The notes below the pieces were generated by a model. It ran no database searches. It saw nothing but the letters and a program-made list of their open reading frames with translations, and had not been told where the DNA came from. A program made the position numbers and the translations under genes. This document shows positions 54,249 to 63,139 of a DNA stretch of 64,000 nucleotides, one piece after another. Position 1 is the stretch's first letter. Each line of letters opens with the position of its first letter. The DNA is taken from NCBI GenBank assembly GCA_943331105.2, contig CALQKH020000011.1, positions 79,683-143,682 on the forward strand. Direction: 5' to 3'. The DNA is from Akkermansia muciniphila. Lineage in GTDB: Bacteria > Pseudomonadota > Gammaproteobacteria > Burkholderiales > Burkholderiaceae_C.

Positions 54249-55674
54249 TCACAGCGTTACCCGGTGAATTTGCTTCCATGTCTGACGCAAAATCCAACCA
54301 TTGCGCCAAATCATTTCGGCGACCCACACCTTGGTAGGCAATGCCCAATTCACTCAAAGCCTCAGGGTTGTAGAGATTTCTACCATCCAAGATGAAGGGT
54401 TTGTTCATCACCGCTTTCATCGCAGCAAAGTCCGGGTTGTGGAAATTTTTCCATTCAGTCAACACCATCAAAGCATCTGCACCTTCCAGCGCCTGCATAT
54501 CGGTGGGCGCCAGTGAGAAGTTCTCCAAGATAGCGTTATCTGAACCCAAGTCTTGCTGCAAAGCCAAAAGAGCATGCTCACCCGCAATGGGATCAAAGGC
54601 ACACACTTCAGCGCCAAGCTCCAAAAGCTGACGAATCACCATGCGACTGGGTGCTTCGCGCATATCGTCCGTGTTGGGCTTAAAGGCCAAGCCCCAAATC
54701 GCAATTTTTCGACCCCTCAAATCCATGCCAATGCGCTGGACCAAGCGGTCTACCAAAACCGTCTTTTGTCGCTCATTCACCAACTCTGTTGCAGAAACCA
54801 CGGCCATCTTGTGACCATAGGCCTTGGCCGTACTCACCAAGGCTTGCGTATCCTTTGGAAAGCAACTGCCGCCGTAACCGCACCCGGCGTACAAAAAGCT
54901 GTGACCGATGCGGCTGTCGGCACCGATGCCACGGCGAACATGGTCAACATCGGCATCCAAGGCATCTGCCAAGTTGGCGATTTCATTCATGAATGAAATC
55001 CTGGCAGCCAGCATCGCATTGGCAGCGTATTTGGTCAATTCGGCACTGCGCACATCCATCCAAACTGTGCGGGCATGGTGACGGTTGAAACTGGCATACA
55101 GATCGCCCATCATGCGCTGGCTTCGTGCTTTGTGAGGGCCATCGTTCAGACCCACAACAATCCGGTCTGGGCGCATGAAGTCATCGATGGCCGCGCCTTC
55201 TTTGAGGAATTCTGGGTTAGAAATGACATCGAACAGGTCCATCGACATGCCGCGGTGGGTCAATTCATGCGAAATTGCCGCGCGAACCTTGTCTGCCGTT
55301 CCCACTGGAACCGTTGACTTGTTCACCACCAACTTGAAGCCCTTGATATGGCGACCGATGGTGCTGGCCACCGACAACACATGGCCCAAATCAGCAGAGC
55401 CGTCTTCCGTGGCGGGTGTACCAACCGCAATGAAAATAATGTCGCCATGCTCAATGGCCTCACAGGCATCGTGAGTGAATCGAATGCGGCCATCGGCCCT
55501 GTTACGGTGGAGCAGGTCTTTCAAGCCAGGCTCGTAGATCGGAACTTCGCCATCTCGCAAGAGTTTGATCTTTTCTTCATCCTTGTCCATGCATAAGACT
55601 TTGAAACCCAAGTCAGCCAGACAAGCGCCAGTGACCAAGCCCACGTAACCCGATCCAATGACTGTGATTCGCAT
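54241..55674 (-). CDS. ugd: UDP-glucose 6-dehydrogenase
   Basis: Oxidises UDP-glucose to UDP-glucuronate with two NAD+. 477 residues from ATG 55674 ([21 protein letters not shown], the NAD fold). The catalytic Cys is in [15 protein letters not shown], and NPEFLKEG with the active-site region is present. It is upstream of lplT and may feed the GT4 enzyme or a polysaccharide. A Pho-box-like element precedes it. Confidence 0.95.
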   Translation of the reverse strand: MRITVIGSGYVGLVTGACLADLGFKVLCMDKDEEKIKLLRDGEVPIYEPGLKDLLHRNRADGRIRFTHDACEAIEHGDIIFIAVGTPATEDGSADLGHVLSVASTIGRHIKGFKLVVNKSTVPVGTADKVRAAISHELTHRGMSMDLFDVISNPEFLKEGAAIDDFMRPDRIVVGLNDGPHKARSQRMMGDLYASFNRHHARTVWMDVRSAELTKYAANAMLAARISFMNEIANLADALDADVDHVRRGIGADSRIGHSFLYAGCGYGGSCFPKDTQALVSTAKAYGHKMAVVSATELVNERQKTVLVDRLVQRIGMDLRGRKIAIWGLAFKPNTDDMREAPSRMVIRQLLELGAEVCAFDPIAGEHALLALQQDLGSDNAILENFSLAPTDMQALEGADALMVLTEWKNFHNPDFAAMKAVMNKPFILDGRNLYNPEALSELGIAYQGVGRRNDLAQWLDFASDMEANSPGNAVNA

Positions 55675-55699
55675 GACAACACTCCTGAAATAAAAGGAG

Positions 55700-55733
55700 A
55701 TGTTGCTGGCCACCTGTTAAAGAGGCGTGTCAA
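55700..55733 (-). promoter_or_regulatory. Pho-box-like promoter of ugd-lplT
   Basis: On the minus strand TTGACAC (55733-55727), gcct, CTTTAAC (55722-55716), 10 nt, CAACAT (55705-55700). The first unit is the same 7-mer as in the pstS box. Confidence 0.5.
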
Positions 55734-55760
55734 ATCAATGATGAATTGATGAATCTGAGT

Positions 55761-57086
55761 TCAAGCCTGTTCAGGCAAAACTCTGGTGTGAGGGAAGGTC
55801 AACTGAAATGTCGATCCCCGTCCCAACTCGCTTTCAATGCGCAGCTCGCCACCATGACGCTGCATCACATGCTTGGCAATCGCCAACCCCAAACCCGTGC
55901 CGCCTGTTTCCCTTGAGCGACTTCTGTCAACGCGGTAAAAACGCTCAGTCAGACGCGGCAAATGTTCGGCTGCAATTCCGGGACCGGAATCTTTCACTGC
56001 AAAGACCCACCCCTCAGGCTTGTGCGTCCAGGTCAGTTCAATCAAGCCACCCAGTGGTGTGTAACGCACCGCATTGGTCACCAAATTGGACACAGCGCTC
56101 ATCAACTCCGACCGTGAGCCCAGCAATTGCACATCTGGAACGGGCTCCAGCACCAAATGGTGCGCTGCTCCACCCAACTTGTTCGCCATACCCTCCGACA
56201 AGGCCGTCGAATCCATCACGACTTGGGACATCAACCAAGTCAATGACACCTTCTCGTGAAGACCGGGGGGCTGACTGCCCTCAAGCTGAGACAAAGTCAA
56301 CAGATCAGCCACCAACGACTGCATGCGGTCCGATTGGACTGACATGTGCTGCAAATAATTTTGTGTCTGCTGCGTGTCCAGTGGCAATGATTGGAGGGTT
56401 TCGATGAACCCACTCAGTACCGTCAAAGGTGTTCGAATCTCATGGGACACATTGGCCACAAAATCGCGCCGCATGGCATCGGCCTGAGCCATAGCGGTGA
56501 TGTCGCGCGTGAGCAAAAGCATGCGCCCTTCCCCGTAAGCATGCAAATGAACCGACAACTTTTGGGTGTTCACCATAGAGCTGCTACGCCCCTCAATGAC
56601 CACCTCAGAACCATGAACAGACTGCGCAAAATAACGTGCAAAAACAGGATCACGCACCAAATGAACGATGTGCTGCATGCGGTCTTTGACAGCGTCTAAA
56701 CCCAAGTGCGAGGCAGCTGTGCTGTTACACCAATCAATTCGGGCTTCTTCGTCCAACAAAATGACGCCGTTGGGGGAAGCTTGGATGGCCGACAAAAAAT
56801 CGACCAAACGCCCCTCATGCAAAGCGGCTAATTTTTCTTGTTGTCGCAACAAACGAACAACACGCGTGGCCATGTCGAGCCAAAGACCTTGCCATGGCGG
56901 ATCATGACGCAGAGTTCTGGCACTGAGCCACCGGTCGAATCGGTCAACCTTCCAGGAAAAGTTCAGGGCATATGCACCAACAGCCACCAAAGCAGCCAAA
57001 CAAGCCCCTAACTCACCCCCCAAAAACCATCCAGGCATTGCAGCCAAGAAAACGATGAACAGCAATTCAATGATCGCAAAAACCAT
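55761..57086 (-). CDS. phoR: Phosphate regulon sensor kinase PhoR
   Basis: 441 residues: two N-terminal membrane helices, a charged region, a PAS domain (LLDEEARIDWCNSTAASHLG), HisKA with the phospho-His in FVANVSHEIRTPLTVLSGF, and HATPase_c with NLVTNAVRYTP, DSGPGIA and GGTGLGLAIAKHV. ATG 57086 lies 13 bp after the phoB stop. It controls PhoB together with PstSCAB and PhoU. Confidence 0.95.
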   Translation of the reverse strand: MVFAIIELLFIVFLAAMPGWFLGGELGACLAALVAVGAYALNFSWKVDRFDRWLSARTLRHDPPWQGLWLDMATRVVRLLRQQEKLAALHEGRLVDFLSAIQASPNGVILLDEEARIDWCNSTAASHLGLDAVKDRMQHIVHLVRDPVFARYFAQSVHGSEVVIEGRSSSMVNTQKLSVHLHAYGEGRMLLLTRDITAMAQADAMRRDFVANVSHEIRTPLTVLSGFIETLQSLPLDTQQTQNYLQHMSVQSDRMQSLVADLLTLSQLEGSQPPGLHEKVSLTWLMSQVVMDSTALSEGMANKLGGAAHHLVLEPVPDVQLLGSRSELMSAVSNLVTNAVRYTPLGGLIELTWTHKPEGWVFAVKDSGPGIAAEHLPRLTERFYRVDRSRSRETGGTGLGLAIAKHVMQRHGGELRIESELGRGSTFQLTFPHTRVLPEQA

Positions 57087-57099
57087 GCGCAACTCGAAT

Positions 57100-57795
57100 T
57101 CAAACGGAGGGATTTGGGGTGAAGCGGTAACCAGCGCCTCGCACAGTTTCAATCATGCTGCCAGCATCGCTCAACGACTCACGCAAACGTTTGACGTGGA
57201 CATCCACCGTACGTTCTTCGATGTACACATGGTCACCCCAAACTTTATCGAGCAAAGCACCACGGCTGTGTACACGCTCCGGATGGTGCATGAAAAAGTG
57301 CAAAAGCTTGAACTCGGTTGGCCCAATCTTCAAGGGCTTATCCGCGAGACTGACACGGTGGGTGTCAGCGTCCAACTGCAAGTCGCCCATTTTCACCAAG
57401 CCACCGGTTGCCTCTGGCACACGGCGACGCAAAACTGCCCGAATGCGAGCCAACAATTCGCGCGGCGAAAAGGGTTTGACGATGTAGTCATCAGCGCCCG
57501 CATCCAGTCCCGCCACACGGTCGGCCTCGTCACCACGGGCGGTCAGCATCAAAATGGGCACGGCTTTGGTCCGCGCCGAAGCGCGCCACCGACGCGCCAA
57601 AGTCAGACCACTTTCGCCCGGCAACATCCAGTCCAGCAAGATGACATCGGGCAAAATTTCGTTCAACTCACGTTGTGCAGTTTCAGCATCTATCGCCCAA
57701 ATGGGCTGGAAACCGTTGTGCTTCAAGTTGACGGCAATCAGCTCCGCAATGGCGGGCTCGTCCTCAACGATCAGGATGCGGGGTAGTGTTCTCAT
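57100..57795 (-). CDS. phoB: Phosphate regulon response regulator PhoB
   Basis: 231 residues. Receiver with ILIVEDEPAIAELI (acidic pair), phospho-acceptor in DVILLDWMLPGESG and VKPFSPRELLARI; OmpR-type winged helix with EFKLLHFFMHHPERVHSRGALLDKVWG and VDVHVKRLRESL. It is the probable binder of the Pho-boxes listed here. Its ATG overlaps the phoU stop. Confidence 0.97.
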   Translation of the reverse strand: MRTLPRILIVEDEPAIAELIAVNLKHNGFQPIWAIDAETAQRELNEILPDVILLDWMLPGESGLTLARRWRASARTKAVPILMLTARGDEADRVAGLDAGADDYIVKPFSPRELLARIRAVLRRRVPEATGGLVKMGDLQLDADTHRVSLADKPLKIGPTEFKLLHFFMHHPERVHSRGALLDKVWGDHVYIEERTVDVHVKRLRESLSDAGSMIETVRGAGYRFTPNPSV

Positions 57796-58490
57796 TGAAC
57801 CGCTTTTTCAATTTCTGTCAGGGCCGTGTGGCGAACATCAGCGCCCTTGACGACATAGATCACGAACTCGGCAATGTTTTTGGCATGGTCACCGATGCGC
57901 TCAATGGCTTTGGCCACAAACAACAAATCCAGGCTGGCCGAAATGGTGCGTGGGTCTTCCATCATGTAAGTGACCAATTTGCGCATAAAGCCGTTGAACT
58001 CGGCATCGATCAAATCGTCTTCTTTCAAAATGACCAGGGCTGTGGACACATCCAAACGGGCAAAAGCGTCCAGGGCTTTGCGCAGCAAACCGGTGGCCAA
58101 GTCTGCCGCAACGCGCAGTTCAGAAGCCGGTAGATTGCGCGGGCTGCCTTGCTCCAAAATCAACTTGACCATGCGGGCAATGCGCTCTGCCTCGTCACCC
58201 GCACGCTCCAGATTGCCGGTGATCTTGGAGATGGCCATCAGCAACCTGAGATCGCGCGCTGTCGGTTGACGGCGGGCAATGATAGATGCCAATTCAGCAT
58301 CGATTTCAACCTCTAATGAATTGACTTGCTTTTCGGTGGCCACCACTTGGTCGGCCACTTCAGAGCTGAACTGCGCCAAGGCGTAAACCGCATGCCGCGT
58401 CTGTGACTCGACCAAACCGCCGAGTTCCAGAACGCGAGAGGAGACGCTTGTGAGCTCGGCGTCGAATTGGCTAGAAATGTGCTTGTCCAT
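57792..58490 (-). CDS. phoU: Phosphate signalling protein PhoU
   Basis: 232 residues in two three-helix bundles: VLELGGLVESQTRHAVYAL and the mirrored IARMVKLILEQGS. It links Pst to PhoR and restrains the regulon in high phosphate. It sits 13 bp after pstB and overlaps phoB. Confidence 0.96.
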   Translation of the reverse strand: MDKHISSQFDAELTSVSSRVLELGGLVESQTRHAVYALAQFSSEVADQVVATEKQVNSLEVEIDAELASIIARRQPTARDLRLLMAISKITGNLERAGDEAERIARMVKLILEQGSPRNLPASELRVAADLATGLLRKALDAFARLDVSTALVILKEDDLIDAEFNGFMRKLVTYMMEDPRTISASLDLLFVAKAIERIGDHAKNIAEFVIYVVKGADVRHTALTEIEKAVQ

Positions 58491-58503
58491 GTGTCTCTCC
58501 TGA

Positions 58504-59283
58504 TCAGCCGAATCGGCCAGTGATGTAGTCTTCGGTTTCTTGCTTGACGGGCTTCATGAAAATCTGTTCGGTCACACCAAACTCCACCAACTCACCCAAA
58601 TACATGTAAGCGGTGAAGTCAGACACCCGCGCCGCCTGCTGCATGTTGTGGGTCACGATGGCCACGGTGTAGTCTTTCTTCAACTCGCTCACCAACTCTT
58701 CAACTTTGGCGGTCGAAATCGGGTCCAGCGCCGAGGTGGGCTCGTCCAGCAAAATGACTTTGGGCTTGACCGCGACAGAACGTGCAATGCACAGACGCTG
58801 TTGCTGGCCACCGGACAAAGACAAACCGCTTTGGCTGAGTTTGTCTTTGACTTCGTTCCAGATGGCAGCCTTGGACAAAGCCCACTCCACACGGTCGTCC
58901 ATATCAGAGCGGCTCAGGTTTTCATACAGACGAACGCCGAACGCGATGTTGTCGTAAATGGACATGGGGAACGGCGTGGGCTTTTGGAACACCATGCCAA
59001 CTTGCGCACGCAACAGGTTCAAGTCTTGTTTTTTGTCCAAGATGTTGGTGCCATACAGGTTGATTTCACCCTCTGCACGCTGGCCTGGGTACAAGCTGTA
59101 CATGCGGTTGAGCGTGCGTAACAGGGTTGACTTGCCGCAACCCGAAGGACCGATGAAGGCGGTCACTTTGTTCTCGGCGATGTTGAGATTGACGTCTTTC
59201 AGGCCCTTGAAGGTGCCGTAGAAAAAACTCAGATTGCGAATTTCAATCGCGTTCTTAAGAGGTGTTTGCGTGGTGTTGGGCAT
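58504..59283 (-). CDS. pstB: Phosphate ABC transporter ATP-binding protein PstB
   Basis: 259 residues from ATG 59283 ([23 protein letters not shown]). Walker [18 protein letters not shown], signature [14 protein letters not shown], Walker [14 protein letters not shown]. It is the energy unit of high-affinity phosphate uptake. An upstream frame reaching into pstA is rejected. Confidence 0.97.
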   Translation of the reverse strand: MPNTTQTPLKNAIEIRNLSFFYGTFKGLKDVNLNIAENKVTAFIGPSGCGKSTLLRTLNRMYSLYPGQRAEGEINLYGTNILDKKQDLNLLRAQVGMVFQKPTPFPMSIYDNIAFGVRLYENLSRSDMDDRVEWALSKAAIWNEVKDKLSQSGLSLSGGQQQRLCIARSVAVKPKVILLDEPTSALDPISTAKVEELVSELKKDYTVAIVTHNMQQAARVSDFTAYMYLGELVEFGVTEQIFMKPVKQETEDYITGRFG

Positions 59284-59303
59284 GTTGAAACCTTGTCTTT
59301 CGA

Positions 59304-60161
59304 TCAAACTTTGACTTTTTCGCGGAAGAAAACGCGGGCCAAGATGTTCAGGGCCAGCACGGTCAGGGTGATGAGCAATGCGCCCCCCCAAGCCAACTGA
59401 ATCCAGTTTTCATAGGGGCTCATGGCGAATTGGAAGATCACCACCGGTAAGTTGGCCATGGGCGCGCCCATGTTGGTGCTGTAAAACTGGTTGTTGAGGG
59501 CCGTGAACAACAAAGGTGCTGTCTCTCCGCTGATGCGGGCCAAGGCCAACAACAAGCCGGTGATCACACCGCTTTTGGCTGCACGCAAGGTCACCATGGT
59601 GGAAACCTTCCAACGCGGCGCACCCAAAGCAAAGGCCGCCTCGCGCAAGCTGCCGGGCACCAAACGCAGCATGTTCTCGGTGGTGCGCATGACCACCGGG
59701 ATCGCGATCAATGACAGGGCCAAACTGCCGGCATAGCCCGAAAAATTACCCACGGTGGCCACCGCAATCGCATAAACAAACAAACCCAACACAATGGACG
59801 GAGCAGACAGCATGATGTCGGTCACAAAGCGGGTGAATTCAGCCGTTTTGCTGGTGTCGCCGTATTCGGTCAGGTAGATGCCCGCCAAAATGCCAATGGG
59901 TGTGGACACGGCGACTGCCAAGCCCACGATCATCAAGCTGCCCACAATGGCGTTGCGTAAACCACCGCCTTCAGAGCCGGGCGCTGGCGTATCGTTGGTG
60001 AACAAAGTCAATTCAAGTGCTGCCAGTCCATTGGAAAACAGCACAAACAAAATCCACAACAAAGCCACCAGCCCCAAGCTCATGGCGATCATGGACAAGG
60101 TCAAACCAATCAAATTGGTGCGCTTGCGGCTGCGGTAAAGGGGGGAAGATTCCATCAGCAT
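59304..60161 (-). CDS. pstA: Phosphate ABC transporter permease PstA
   Basis: 285 residues, six helices, with the EAA loop [44 protein letters not shown] is typical PstA. ATG 60161 or 60155 are both possible starts. Confidence 0.95.
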   Translation of the reverse strand: MLMESSPLYRSRKRTNLIGLTLSMIAMSLGLVALLWILFVLFSNGLAALELTLFTNDTPAPGSEGGGLRNAIVGSLMIVGLAVAVSTPIGILAGIYLTEYGDTSKTAEFTRFVTDIMLSAPSIVLGLFVYAIAVATVGNFSGYAGSLALSLIAIPVVMRTTENMLRLVPGSLREAAFALGAPRWKVSTMVTLRAAKSGVITGLLLALARISGETAPLLFTALNNQFYSTNMGAPMANLPVVIFQFAMSPYENWIQLAWGGALLITLTVLALNILARVFFREKVKV

Positions 60162-60210
60162 GGTGTGGCTCGATTCAATGAAGTTTGAAGGTCCTGGCAA
60201 AAGTCGCGGG

Positions 60211-61218
60211 TCATCGGTTGCCTTTGGCTTTTTCGGTGCGGATGATCAGCCACTTGGCCATGGCCAAGACCACGAAAGTGATGCAAAACAAGAGGAAGCC
60301 CAAAGCGAAGAGTGTGTTGAAGTGCAAGCCCTCAGCCTCGCCAAATTCGTTGGCCAACACCGAGGCGATCGAAGTGCCCGGAGAAAACAAGGAGGTGGGC
60401 ATGCGGTTGGCGTTGCCAATCACAAACGTCACGGCCATGGTCTCGCCCAAAGCACGGCCCAAGCCCAACATGATGCCGCCAATCACACCGGTTTGGGTGT
60501 AGGGCAACACCACCTTGCGCACCACTTCCCATGTGGTGCAACCCAAACCATAAGCCGACTCACGCAAGATGGGGGGGGTGATTTCAAACACATCGCGCAT
60601 CACGGCGGCCACAAAGGGCAGCACCATGAAAGACAAAATGATGCCGGCCGCCAAAATGCCCAGGCCGTTGGTGGCACCACCAAACAACCAGCCCACCATG
60701 GGCATGCCGCCCAACACCGACTGCAAAGGCACCTGCAAATAGTCGGCATACACCGGCGCGAACACAAACAAGCCGAACATGCCGTAAATGATCGACGGCA
60801 CAGCCGCCAACAACTCAATGGCCGTGCCCAATGGGCGACGCAACCAGACCGGGCAAGTTTCTGTCAAGAAAACAGCAATACCAAAAGCCAGGGGCACCGC
60901 AATCAGCATGGCCAAACCAGCGCTCAACACAGTGCCGACGATCGATATCGCGGCACCAAATTCTTGGTTGATGATGTCCCACTCCACGTAGAACAAAAAA
61001 TGGGCACCAAACTTGGCAAATGTCGGCCAAGCGTTGACAAAAAGAGAAACGATGATGCCCACCAAGGCGATCAACACCAGCAAAGAAAACGACTGGGTGG
61101 TCCGGTGAAAAACAACGTCTTGCAAACGTTGACGCTTGGCAACAACGACCATGTTGGCACTGTGCGCTTCGGATGCAGTCGATGATTGTGTGGTGTTCAT
61201 GGTCTTATCGGCAGACAT
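60211..61218 (-). CDS. pstC: Phosphate ABC transporter permease PstC
   Basis: 335 residues, six or seven helices: FSLLVLIALVGIIVSLFVNAWPTFAKFG, then AVPSIIYGMFGLFVFAPVYADYL and the EAA loop ESAYGLGCTTWEVVRKVVLP. ATG 61218 (MSADKT) is preferred. A hairpin lies between it and pstS. Confidence 0.95.
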   Translation of the reverse strand: MSADKTMNTTQSSTASEAHSANMVVVAKRQRLQDVVFHRTTQSFSLLVLIALVGIIVSLFVNAWPTFAKFGAHFLFYVEWDIINQEFGAAISIVGTVLSAGLAMLIAVPLAFGIAVFLTETCPVWLRRPLGTAIELLAAVPSIIYGMFGLFVFAPVYADYLQVPLQSVLGGMPMVGWLFGGATNGLGILAAGIILSFMVLPFVAAVMRDVFEITPPILRESAYGLGCTTWEVVRKVVLPYTQTGVIGGIMLGLGRALGETMAVTFVIGNANRMPTSLFSPGTSIASVLANEFGEAEGLHFNTLFALGFLLFCITFVVLAMAKWLIIRTEKAKGNR

Positions 61219-61248
61219 ACAAAAAATTGAACCTGATTTGAAAAACAA

Positions 61249-61279
61249 ACCACCGACAGTCGTGAAGAATGTCGGTGGT
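61249..61279 (-). terminator. Partial terminator between pstS and pstC
   Basis: ACCACCGACA (61249-61258) and TGTCGGTGGT (61270-61279) form a 10-bp stem, followed on the minus strand by a T-rich TTTGTTTTTC. It would let pstS be expressed at a higher level than pstCAB. Confidence 0.7.
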
Positions 61280-61310
61280 CAAGGGTCAGTTCAAACAACC
61301 CTGCAAATCA

Positions 61311-62333
61311 TCACTTGGTGTTGACCTGGTTCCAAACACGTTGACGGATCTGATTGGTCAAAGAATCAGGCAGTGGCACGTACTCGAGTTCCAGAGCCAT
61401 TTGCTTGCCATTTTTGAAGGCCCAGTCAAAGAACTTCAACACTTCTGCAGACTGTGCTTTGTCAGCGGGCGTCTTGTACATCAAAATGAAAGAAGCTGTG
61501 GTGACAGGGTAAGACTTGGCACCAGGCTGATCCACGATGGACAGACCCATGCCAGGAACGCTGAACCAGTCGGCACCAGCAGCCGCAGCAGCAAACGTCT
61601 CGTCGTCAGGCATCACGTAGTTGCCGGCCTTATTTTGCAGAGCCATCACAGCAATGTTGTTTTTCTTGGCGTAAGCGTATTCCACATAACCGATAGAGCC
61701 TTTGGTGCGGGACACGTTGGCTGCAACACCCTCGTTGCCCTTGCCACCCACGGATGTAGGGGCTGGCCACTTGACCGCAGCGCCCTTGCCCACGGTGTCC
61801 AACCACTCTTTGCTGACGGTAGACAGGTAATCGGTCCAGTTGAAGGTGGTGCCAGAACCGTCAGCGCGGTGCACCACGGTGATGGTGGTGTCAGGCAAAC
61901 GCTTGCCTGGGTTCAAAGCGGCCAACTTGGGGTCGTTCCATTTGCTGATCTTGCCCATGAACATTTCGGCCAACACAGGACCGGTCACGCGCAAGTCGCC
62001 CTTACCAAAACCGTCCAGGTTAAAGATTGGAACTGTGCCGCCGATGATGGCGGGGAACTGCACCATGCCGTCTTTGTCCAGGTCAGCACCGCTGACAGGC
62101 GCGTCTGTGGCACCAAAAGCCACCGTCTTGGCGCGGATCTGACGGATACCGCCGGAAGAGCCAATCGACTGATAGTTCAAGCCCACGCCAGTTTCTTTTT
62201 TGTAGGCTTCAGCCCACTTGGCGTAGATAGGGAAAGGGAATGTAGCGCCAGCGCCGGTGATGTCGGCAGCCCATGTGGTGGCTGCCACAGCGCTCAGACC
62301 GATGGCGGCCACGAGGGATTTAAATTTCAGCAT
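61311..62333 (-). CDS. pstS: Phosphate-binding protein PstS
   Basis: 340 residues. ATG 62333 starts a signal peptide MLKFKSLVAAIGLSAVAATTWA, then ITGAGATFPFPIYAKWAEAY and YQSIGSSGGIRQI with the phosphate-binding Ser/Thr loops, and HRADGSGTTFNWTDYL. First gene of pstSCAB-phoU-phoBR, behind a Pho-box. An upstream frame runs through the promoter and is rejected. Confidence 0.97.
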   Translation of the reverse strand: MLKFKSLVAAIGLSAVAATTWAADITGAGATFPFPIYAKWAEAYKKETGVGLNYQSIGSSGGIRQIRAKTVAFGATDAPVSGADLDKDGMVQFPAIIGGTVPIFNLDGFGKGDLRVTGPVLAEMFMGKISKWNDPKLAALNPGKRLPDTTITVVHRADGSGTTFNWTDYLSTVSKEWLDTVGKGAAVKWPAPTSVGGKGNEGVAANVSRTKGSIGYVEYAYAKKNNIAVMALQNKAGNYVMPDDETFAAAAAGADWFSVPGMGLSIVDQPGAKSYPVTTASFILMYKTPADKAQSAEVLKFFDWAFKNGKQMALELEYVPLPDSLTNQIRQRVWNQVNTK

Positions 62334-62397
62334 TTCAGCTCCTGTTTCAGGTTCAAAAGAATTCTTATCAACAGCCTGTTTGCTGTTGATTGACCTG

Positions 62398-62431
62398 ACT
62401 TTAGCCGCCAATTGTGACAAGTTTGTGTCAA
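62398..62431 (-). promoter_or_regulatory. Pho-box promoter of pstS
   Basis: On the minus strand TTGACAC (62431-62425), aaac, TTGTCAC (62420-62414), exactly 10 nt, then TAAAGT (62403-62398) as -10. It is followed by a leader of about 60 nt. Confidence 0.7.
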
Positions 62432-62589
62432 AAAACCTTGATTTAAATGGCAAATAACGGGTACTCGAAGGGCCTGCTGGCCAAAAACTGAACTTTTTAG
62501 CCTTGCACTGAGCTGCTTTGCATCAAAACCAGAGCTTATGGCTTTGGGGCGCATGCTTCGCAGCCCCGTTTGCCCCAAGGTCAAAAAAC

Positions 62590-62889
62590 TCATGGCTTTC
62601 TCGCTATGTGATCAGCATATCGCCGCCAGGCACCCAGGCCAGAGACCCAGGGTGGATCAGGCCCCTTGTGGTCACTGCGGTCGCCTCGTTCTTTGCCAGC
62701 GTGACTGTCGTTGAACTGGGCTTGGGGCAAGACTTTCATCCATTGCTCAAGCTGATCATCTGAATCAAAGACCTTTGGGCCCTGAATGTTCCAGATGGAA
62801 AACGAGCGCGTGTCGCGGCATGGGGTTTTATGTAAAAACCATTGAAAGGCACCGACGACCTGCTCACGGTCAGATGGCCCAGCTGGGCA
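62590..62889 (-). pseudogene. 5'-truncated open frame between pstS and phoX
   Basis: An open stretch of 99 codons between stops, with usual local codon use (SDREQVVGAFQWFLHK, FDSDDQLEQWMKVLPQ, WVSGLGAWRRYADHIARKP) but no usable start near its beginning. I recognise no family. It is the only protein-like content I see in the 680 bp between the pstS promoter and phoX; the rest (62432-63076) shows no convincing gene, RNA or repeat. It may be a gene remnant or chance. Confidence 0.25.
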
Positions 62890-63076
62890 TCAGCGTCCCA
62901 TCAGAACCACATGGGGTGGCGAGAAGACGTGCGCGGCTGCACGGATACAACAGCTTTATCCGCTGGATGGATGAAGAAAGTACGTCCATGAAACGCAACT
63001 TATTTCAAAAGAATAAACCTCTGCCCGTGTTGTTGCAGAAAGCGCAATGCCAAGATTATTTATTCAGCCCTTTTAA

Positions 63077-63110
63077 TCGTCACACAAATGAAACAACCGC
63101 TCTGTAAATT
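63077..63110 (+). promoter_or_regulatory. Pho-box-like promoter of phoX
   Basis: TCGTCAC (63077-63083), acaa, ATGAAAC (63088-63094), exactly 10 nt, TAAATT (63105-63110). The second unit is weak. Confidence 0.5.
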
Positions 63111-63139
63111 GAAAGATCCTTAACTCGGAGCAACTTTTC

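Noticed and set aside
60160..61185. A 341-codon plus-strand frame over pstC
   Set aside because: Gln/His-rich shadow of a clear permease gene.
62604..62740. A minus-strand frame with GLIHPGSLAWVPGGDMLIT, similar to the start of PQQ-type sugar dehydrogenases
   Set aside because: It ends at once in TAG, and the overlapping frame 62590-62889 is open for longer; the likeness is short enough to be chance.
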